IMG/VR virus record: IMGVR_UViG_3300025626_000113
Location: 1-26,389 of that record
DNA length: 26,389 nucleotides
DNA from: a virus
Direction: 5' to 3' (one strand)
Shown in pieces: positions 15,779 through 24,200 of this stretch. Below the pieces are notes generated by a model. The model was not told where the DNA came from. It saw only the letters and a program-made list of their open reading frames with translations, and searched no databases. The position numbers and the translations under genes were made by a program. How positions within the stretch are numbered: position 1 is the first letter of the stretch; every line of letters begins with the position of its first letter.

Positions 15779-18277
15779 ATGAGTAATTCACCACTATACG
15801 CTAGGCAAATGGCCAAGCAATTTGTTGACAATGTATCTGTTGCAGAAGCAGGTAAAGAACAAGGTTTCGAGGGCAACGCTATAGCTTCCATTGGAGGGGT
15901 TTTAGAAGAATTTTTAAAAGCAGCTAAAAAAGGTAAAGAAAAAAGAGATAAGGAAGAAGGCGAACCATTTGAGATTCGTCCATTGCCAGAAATAAAGCAA
16001 GAAATAGAGCAAGAAAAAAGGAACGACCAAGTTCTTAATGTACAAACGGCAGGTGTCGAAACCTCGGGTGGTATTGAAGCCGGAACCGGCATCACCCCAT
16101 TCTCAATACCAAAAATTGTAGCTGGAAGTCCAGGGAGTAATTTAGATGAATTTAAAGCGAGTTATGAGCTTCTAGATCCCAAAGAGAAAGCGGCGTATGA
16201 GAAAATAGGTGGTTGGAGCAAATACAAATGGGATCAAACAGAAGGTAGAACCCCAGGTGATAATGCTGAAAATGAAGCTGCTAGGGCTTGGGCAAATAGG
16301 AATCAACTACCAAAGGGTTTGTATCTTGAAAAAAGAGATGGTGAAGCTTTTCGGAAAAGTGAAGAATATAAAAAATATAAAGACGCAGGTATCCTTTCAC
16401 AAAGAGACGGCGGAGAAAAAAGTACTAAAGAATGGAATAAGGATTGGGACAAGGTTGAAGTAGGGGAAGGTGATAACACTCTTATTTACGAGACAGCTGA
16501 GGGTGTTAAGGTTGATAGTTTTGGAAATAAGTTAGATAAAGATGGAAAACCTCTTCCGCAAACAGACGGTACTTTTTATGGGGTGGGTAACTATGGCCCG
16601 GATTCACCAAACTATAACCTAAACCCCAAATCCCCCAACTTCATACCGGTCACCAAGAGATTATCATCGTCTCCATTTGAAAGACGCAGAAGGGGTCAAT
16701 TTCAAAGCAACAGACGGTATGGAAGTGCTTATAGTCAATCACAAAATGTTGGTAACCAAAATGAAGTTTTTCAAGGAAGAGACGGAAGTCAATATGAAAA
16801 GGGGAGAACGTTTGTAGAAAAAGAACAATACGAAAGAACACCATCATACTGGCAAGGTACCGCTGTAGCTGCTGTAGATGAAGCTATAAACATTGGTCGT
16901 GAAACAAGAAATTATGATGCTCAGGTTTTAGCAGATAGACAGGACTATGCTAGCGATAAATACAAAGGCGCAGAAGAAGAAGCAAAAGCAATGAGCTTGA
17001 TGGACCCTTCTATACGAGAGTTGACGGCATTAGACAAAGCTGATTTTGCAGCTATAGTTAATAATAAAGATTTAACCCCAGCAGAAAGAGAAGCACAATT
17101 AGCTGATATTACAGGTAGAATGGGATCTCTCAAAAGAGCAGGTAAAGAAATTACCGATGCTGGTGTGTATATAGACTCTTTAGTAGATGAAAATGGCAAC
17201 CCTACAGCTGCATGGGATATGACTAACCCCGAGTTAACGGATGTTTACAATGCTATTAAAAATCCTGAAAAAGCTCCCAACTTAGGTTTTACTAGAGACC
17301 CAGAAACAGGCGTGCTCATGTTAAAAGGAGTAACTAATGCTGGGACAGGAATATCTTATAGAGCTGATAACTTAAAAGAATTATTTGCTAAAGTACCAAC
17401 AAAAAGAAGTTTGTATGGAGAAGTAGATGGAATTATAGACTCTCTTCCGTTAAAGGAATTATACAACACAAAGGTTGTTAATGGTATTGAGGTGAAGGAA
17501 GGACTGTCAGATGAAGAAATTGCGGCTAAAGTAGAATTTTCTGTAGACGCAATAATAAATAGTGAGAATTTTATGGGGCTAGCTGGAGATCACCCAGCTT
17601 TTAAAGGTGTGGGCGGATATAGAAAGTTTACTGCTCAGGAAAAAGCTTTTAAAGAAGGGCAAGAAGGCGTTATGGATCCAAGAAAAATGATTAAAGCTGA
17701 TATGATCCGTATGATTCAAGAAGCAACCGTTACTGACAGAGGATTAGTTAGCGAAAAAGTAACAGGGCTTGCAAGCCAACTAGAGGCGTCAAAACGGTCT
17801 CGATTTGAAGCTGCAAGTAAAGCTGGAAGTGGTAAAAGTGGAGGTGGAATTGGTAAAAATACATATTCTAAAAAAATACCTGATAGCCTTCAAAAAAGTG
17901 GAGCTTTTCGTGAAATAGAAGATTTTTTAGATGACCCAAATATTTACCTAAGAAGCCGAATGAATACCGGTCAATATAAAATTGAGGGTGACACTTTAAC
18001 TATAGGAACTGAAGAAGATGGACAAGAAAAATTTGATCTAAATAGAAAAGAAGATTTAGCTAGATTTATTAGATCTTATGGAGCTAGAGCTACAGGTGCA
18101 GGTAAAGACAAATTTGATAGAGAGATTATGACTTCTATTAATTTTATAAGACAAAATCGTATTGAAAGAGAAGTAGAGGCGGGGCAAGTTTTATCTACTG
18201 CTGATAAAAGAGCTTACGCGAAAAACCTTAATCTTGGGGTTTTAGCAGGGGGTTTAGAAAAGTACGGAAAACAGTAA
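15779..18277 (+). CDS. Putative internal virion / cargo protein (gp15-like)
   Basis: This 832-residue, mostly hydrophilic protein lies between the gp14-like and the giant gene, where podoviruses encode the second ejection protein. The N-terminal ~90 residues are charged and helical. Residues ~270-340 form a low-complexity, Pro/Asn/Arg/Ser/Gln-rich linker that includes FERRRRGQFQSNRRYG (~299-314). The rest is largely alpha-helical, for example DPSIRELTALDKADFAAIVN (~405-425) and a Gly/Ser/Lys-rich hinge near residues 680-695. No catalytic motif, signal peptide or membrane segment is obvious. The basic linker may help DNA contact or unfolding during ejection, but that is speculation. Sixteen bases of A/T leader separate it from the giant gene. 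The role is inferred from position and size. Confidence 0.5.
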   Translation: MSNSPLYARQMAKQFVDNVSVAEAGKEQGFEGNAIASIGGVLEEFLKAAKKGKEKRDKEEGEPFEIRPLPEIKQEIEQEKRNDQVLNVQTAGVETSGGIEAGTGITPFSIPKIVAGSPGSNLDEFKASYELLDPKEKAAYEKIGGWSKYKWDQTEGRTPGDNAENEAARAWANRNQLPKGLYLEKRDGEAFRKSEEYKKYKDAGILSQRDGGEKSTKEWNKDWDKVEVGEGDNTLIYETAEGVKVDSFGNKLDKDGKPLPQTDGTFYGVGNYGPDSPNYNLNPKSPNFIPVTKRLSSSPFERRRRGQFQSNRRYGSAYSQSQNVGNQNEVFQGRDGSQYEKGRTFVEKEQYERTPSYWQGTAVAAVDEAINIGRETRNYDAQVLADRQDYASDKYKGAEEEAKAMSLMDPSIRELTALDKADFAAIVNNKDLTPAEREAQLADITGRMGSLKRAGKEITDAGVYIDSLVDENGNPTAAWDMTNPELTDVYNAIKNPEKAPNLGFTRDPETGVLMLKGVTNAGTGISYRADNLKELFAKVPTKRSLYGEVDGIIDSLPLKELYNTKVVNGIEVKEGLSDEEIAAKVEFSVDAIINSENFMGLAGDHPAFKGVGGYRKFTAQEKAFKEGQEGVMDPRKMIKADMIRMIQEATVTDRGLVSEKVTGLASQLEASKRSRFEAASKAGSGKSGGGIGKNTYSKKIPDSLQKSGAFREIEDFLDDPNIYLRSRMNTGQYKIEGDTLTIGTEEDGQEKFDLNRKEDLARFIRSYGARATGAGKDKFDREIMTSINFIRQNRIEREVEAGQVLSTADKRAYAKNLNLGVLAGGLEKYGKQ

Positions 18278-18293
18278 CAATAATTAAATAAAT

Positions 18294-21200
18294 ATGAACG
18301 AAGAATTACAAGGAATCATAGATAGAATGCGTGCTGCAAATGAACCGGAGGACGTTATAAATGCGTTTATAGAAGAATACAATTTAGCTTTCGGTGAGCA
18401 ACAAAACGTTGTTGAAGAATCTGTTCCTAATGAAGAGCCAGTTAGCGGAGAACCAGTTAGTCCAAAATCTGCTTCTTTCACTTTCGAAGAAGGTGAATTA
18501 GAAGGGTTTGAACAAAGAATGCGCGAAGGCGGGGAGTCTGATGCTTTCATTAACAAGTTCAAAATGGACTATAGCCTCATAAACCCAAATGCGGGAAAGT
18601 CAACAACCACAGAGATGGACGCGACTGTGGATGCAAACGAAGTGTCCGGTACGGAATTTCCATCGGTAGATGGTTCTTTGGTGGAAGTAGAAGTACCTAA
18701 TAACCTAAAACCAATACCTGATAGTGAAAACACCGAGAGCGGGGAACTTGGCTTCTGGGATAAGGTAGATATACTAGCTGACGGACCAGGTTATAATGCA
18801 GCGGGAGGTATAGCAGCTACAAAGATTATGGCAAAAACCGTTAGACAATTTGGTAATATGTTTGACGCTGCTAAAATCGAAGTTAAAAGATCTGGTGGTA
18901 CTGCTGAAACAAATGACTTTATGGATTTAACAGGGAAGTCTTTTAATATAACAGACCCTGGTAATATAGCAACAATAGATGCCTGGCAGGCTGAAATAGA
19001 AATGCAAGCTAACTTAGGACAAGCTGAAGGCTCTGAAAAGTTTTTTAAACATCAAGAAAAACTCCAAGAGAGTGGTGAAACAGAAGGGAAAGCATTCTTT
19101 AAATCCATGATGAAACACCCTGGCTTGTTACCCGAAGTTATTGTAGGATCATTGGCAGGTATGGGTGCCACCGTGTTCGAAGAACCGTTAAAAGTAATAG
19201 GATCTACTGTTGCAGGTGGGGTGAGTAATGCAGCAATAGCAGGTGCTTACGGTGCAGCGACCACTGGTGGAGTTGCAGCAATTCCCGCGGCAATAGCAGG
19301 TTTTGTTAGAGGTGCAGGAATGGGCTTTAGAGCATCCACTATGTACCAAATGGAAAAAACAATGACCTTTAATGAAATATTTTTAGAGGCTATGGAGGAA
19401 AGAAACTTAGATCCTCAGGTTGATGAAGATATATTTAATATTTTATCAGATCCAGAAGCTATTCAACAAATGAAAAACAAAGCAGCGGCAGGTGGTTTAG
19501 CTTTAGCTGCTATAGAAACAATGTTTGGTAGAGTAGGAGGTCTAGTTGGTAAAAATGTAAACAAAGCTGTAAGAAAAAGTAGAGTTTTAGGAGCAGTAGC
19601 GGAGACTGCATTAGAGGGTACTGGTGGTGCATTAGGTGAATATGGAAAAGGAAAAGCAACGGGTCGAGATGCTACTTTTACAGATAAGGCACTTGAGGCA
19701 GTATCCGTAGCTCCAATGGGAGGTGTCAATGTCGCAAAAAACGTCTTTGGTTCACTTGCTGAATATAAGATTAATGGAAAAACACTAGAAAGTAAGAAAG
19801 ATATAGTTGATTTAATTGAAAATGGTACAGATGCTGAAATTTTAGAGGCTAACATTGAAGTTGAAAACGACTCGGATCTAACAAAATTATTAGATAAAAG
19901 AGTAAAAACTGCTAAAAAAGCTAACAAAAAAACTTACCTATATAACGGCCAAAAATTTGATTCACCTGAAGAAATTAATAATTTCTTAGATACAGCAACA
20001 GATGAGCAAATTATGGGGGTTGATATTTCTATAATAAATGATAATGAATTAAGTGAAAAATATTCAAGTATACTTAATAGAATTATAAAAAGTAAAAAAA
20101 GTCAAAAACCTACAAAGAAAAAACCAAAAAGTAAAGTTAAGCCTAGCTCTGTTCAAACTAAAGTAGAGCCTCGTATTATAACCGAAGAAAAAACAAAAAT
20201 AGATACTCAAATAGTTAGACTTGAATTGGAACTTCAAAAGGCTATTGATGAAGGTGGAGAAACAGCGGGAGTTGCTATAAAGAAAAATATTGAAAACTTA
20301 GTTGAAAAGAAAAAAAATATAGAAGACTATATTTCTCTTCAGGTTGATGAACTCAGCGAAACGGAAGCTCGTGGATTAGTAGACTTAGATAATGAAGTTG
20401 CTTTATACCAATCTATAATAGATGATCCTAGTTCTACACCTGGAGCTATAGCAGCAGCTAAAAATCAAATAGCTAAAGCTAAAGAAGCACAGGTTGAGGC
20501 ATTCATGAATCCAGATTCAAAAGACATGTCCAGTGTTGAACCTAAAAAACAAAAGAATATTGAGCTTTCTAGAAAGACTCAAGAAGCTTATGAGAAAGGT
20601 GATACTGATGGTATCATAGAAGCTCAAGGAGGTATGATTTCTTCTATAGCAACATCTTTATGGTCTAGAATACCAGCTGACAAGCAGGTAGGTACTTATG
20701 ACGGCTTTAAAGCAGCATTAATATCAGCTAAAGGTGGCTTATTGGATCTTATTGGAACCTACAGACCAGAAACGGGAGTACCATTAGCCGCTTGGATTGG
20801 CAATGGACAAACTGGATTAAAAGTTAGAGCTAACCGTATAGTAAAAGAATTAACTAAACAGGATATAGAAGTTAGTACGGATTCAACGGAAGCATTAAAC
20901 TCTTTTTCTAGTAATGAAATTGATACTGATAATATTAACTTAGGTCCTAAATATAACTCACAAAGATTAGGTTTAGGTGTTAATTTATTAAATGATTCAG
21001 CCAAGAGTGTTGAGCTAGGCCAAGTTGCAATTGAACAAGCATTAGCAGATGCGGATGCTAAAGCAGACGCTAAAGGTAAACCATTATCTCAAAAACAAAG
21101 ACAAACTGTTTCTGAAAAAGCTTTTGATAAATTATTTAAAGATCAATATGCCCAAAAAGTTAAAGACAAAATGGGTAAAAAATTGAATTTAAAGAATTAC

Positions 21201-24200
21201 ATTAAAAATAATGTATCTACTTTAAAAAGAATTGTTCTTTCTAATACTAATTTTGCAAAAGGTAAAGGCTTAACAAAAGATTGGAATAAATACCCACCTT
21301 CAGATCAAGAATTTCAAAATTTTTATGAAGGAACTGATACTGATAATTCCCAAACTATTAGTGATAGAAAAGCAGCGTTAGCGGAAGCTGTGTCAAAGCA
21401 AATAGCTAAAGATGCTAAAGATAATTATTTTGAAGGTAAAGAAGCTGATCGTAATAAGTTTAGCATTGAGAATGACATCTCTTTTTCAACAGATAAAAAA
21501 ATAGTAGAAGATGTTTCAGAATTTATACAAGGTATAAAAAATATAGCTCGTGCTGAAGTAGAAAACGCTGAGGCTTTAACTCCTTATGAAGACGTGGCTA
21601 ATTTTAATAAATTTATTGAAAAATTTAAAGGCTTTATAAAGCATGATAATACTAACAAGCTAGACAGAAATAACCCGGACGACGTTAAAAAAATACAGGA
21701 AGAATTATTAAAAGCGGCAGAAGATGGTAAAATACACCCATTACTGCTTATTATATCTAAATTTGGAAATTTTGGGAGAGCTGAAGTTAAAGGTTATGTA
21801 GAAAATGGGGTTTTTATTAAAAGACCTTCAAAAGTGTCAATAGATGACACTAAAAACTATGAAACTTATTACGAACTATCAGGACCTGTAGAGGGTTCTG
21901 TTGGCAATTACCTTAAAAGACCTGAATCTACACAAGAAGCAAAAATTATAGCTGAGAAATTTAAAGATTCATTTTTACCTGGAAGAGGCGGTATTTTTTA
22001 CGGTGTTAAAGATCCTAAATACGTTAATTTATTAAAAATAGCCACGGAAAATTATAACGGTATAGATATACCTGGGTTTAAAATAACAGATAAAGAAGGT
22101 TCAAAAAGACTTAGCTTTGGCACTAAATCAAATAATATTTTCAAAAAAAATGGTATTGAAATAGATCCAAAAGCATTTGAAGAGGTTACTGAAAAATTTA
22201 AAGAAACGGCAAAAAACAACCAGTTACTAGTTAAAGAACTTACTAAAGCTGTAAGTGCTCTAATTAAAGGTGGTGGGAATCCTTATACATTTGGATCTCT
22301 TTTACATAATTCTTACAGAGCAACCTCTGGGGCTATTAAAGCTTCTTTTGAATTTAAAGTCTACGAAGGAGGAGTTTTAGAATATGGTACTGGTACTAAA
22401 TTTGGTAAATTTAATGCTAAAGGTGGAGTGCAAAATATTTTCAGAGAAGAACATAGTCCTCCTGTTAAAGTATTTGGTAGTGAACTTCTTAAAGCAGCAT
22501 TAACCATAGACTCACCGTCGGGTATAGATGAACGAGTAAACGACATGTACAAGGACGCTTTTCAAAGCATAATATCCTTAAAGTCTGACCAGGCTATTAA
22601 TGATACAGGCTACGGAGCTGCAATAGCAAAAGGTGGCAGAGTCGGTGAAAATTCTGGTATTATTAGATTAGCGGAAGCTGGAGTTAGTTTAAAAAAATTA
22701 TTTTATTCAAACGGTAAAAATGTACACAACTTTTTTGCAGAACAAATGGATATATCAATGCAGGTTGAAAATGATAACGTTGCGTCCAATGAGAAGATAA
22801 TCGATCATTTAAGTAACAAAGTCGAACGAGACTTACAGGGAGCTTTGCAAGTTGAAGAAAGTAATAACTCAAATCCAGAATTAAATGTTTCTGAAAAAAT
22901 AGAAGCCTTTATAGACGTAATAAAAAGCGCATATAAAGGGTCTTTTGAAATTGTTAATACTAAAGAAGACGCGGTTGCCTACTTAGTATCAAAGGGTATG
23001 GATCCTAAAAAAGCCCAGGAAACCGTTGACCGTGCAAAAGGATTTTACATTTCACGGACTGATGGGCTTATGTATGTAAATCCAGAATTGGGTGGACTTG
23101 ACACGTTGTTGCATGAAACAACCCATGCATGGACTAGAATGATTTCAGAAGTTGATCCTGAATTGTTTGATGCTATATATGAAAAATTAAAAGGCCATCC
23201 TTTATATGCTGAGGCGGTTGCAAGAATGGAAACGATTAATGAATATAAAAACATTGAACCTGGTTCTTTTAAATATAAAGATGAAATTTTAGCCTACATA
23301 TTAGGTGAAGAAGGTGGATCTATGTACGACCTATTTCCTGGTGATATAAAAGCAAAAAACTTAATTGATAAATTTTTTCAATATGTAGCAGAAGCTTTAG
23401 GCTTTGACCCTTCAACAAAAGATTTTGCGAGCCTATCTATTGAGCAAGTTGTTAAACTAGCTATAAAAGATATTTCGGAAGGAAATCCAGCTTCAAACTT
23501 TAATAAACTCAAAAACAAAGCAGAAGGCAAAAGTTGGTTTGCAAAAACGGAAGATCAAATTAGTCCAAGTTCTAAAGCTGCAAAAAGTAGTACAGTGAGA
23601 GCTTTTAACGCTTTAAAATTAGCTTATAGAGAAAGTGGTGATTTGGTTGATGCTATAATTAAAAGTTATGATTCTGTAAAAAATGAAATGACTTTACAGG
23701 AGTGGGCTAAGATTGTTGCTAAAAACACTAAAGAACCTGTACCTGGTAAATCTAACGATTTATTAATAGGTAAAAGTAAAATTAAAAAAGCCGAAAAGAT
23801 TTCAGAGGCAAGTGTAGACGAAAATAAAGAAAGCGAGTTAAGTGAAAGTGAAGGTAAAAAAATGGCTGATAAATTAAGAGCTATTATATATGGTAAAACA
23901 GGTAAACCCTCAAAATGGTTTATCCCACCTAATGCTGAAGATTTTAAAGGTTTGCTATACACATTCCTACCAGGAGGCAAAGCTGGAGTCGCAGCTAAAA
24001 AGTGGTTAACAGATACTTTATTAAAGCCTTATTCAAATGCTATTGCTGCACTTGATAGTGAAGTTTTAAACAAATCAAACGCTTGGAAAACGCTTTCTAA
24101 AGGTTTTGATTTTAATATAAAAATTGCAGGTACACCCTATACTTTAGGTGATGCAATTAAAATATATAATGGTTTAAAAAACGGTCAAGATCCTAATATA

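Noticed and set aside
15400-16095. 97- and 113-residue minus-strand ORFs around 15400-15693 and 15754-16095
   Set aside because: Both are antisense to genes with coherent protein sequence, and their Pro/Ser-rich translations look like shadows.
19463-19927. 154-residue minus-strand ORF
   Set aside because: It is antisense to the hydrophobic Ala/Gly-rich part of the giant protein; low-complexity, Ser/Pro/Leu-rich translation is typical of a shadow ORF.
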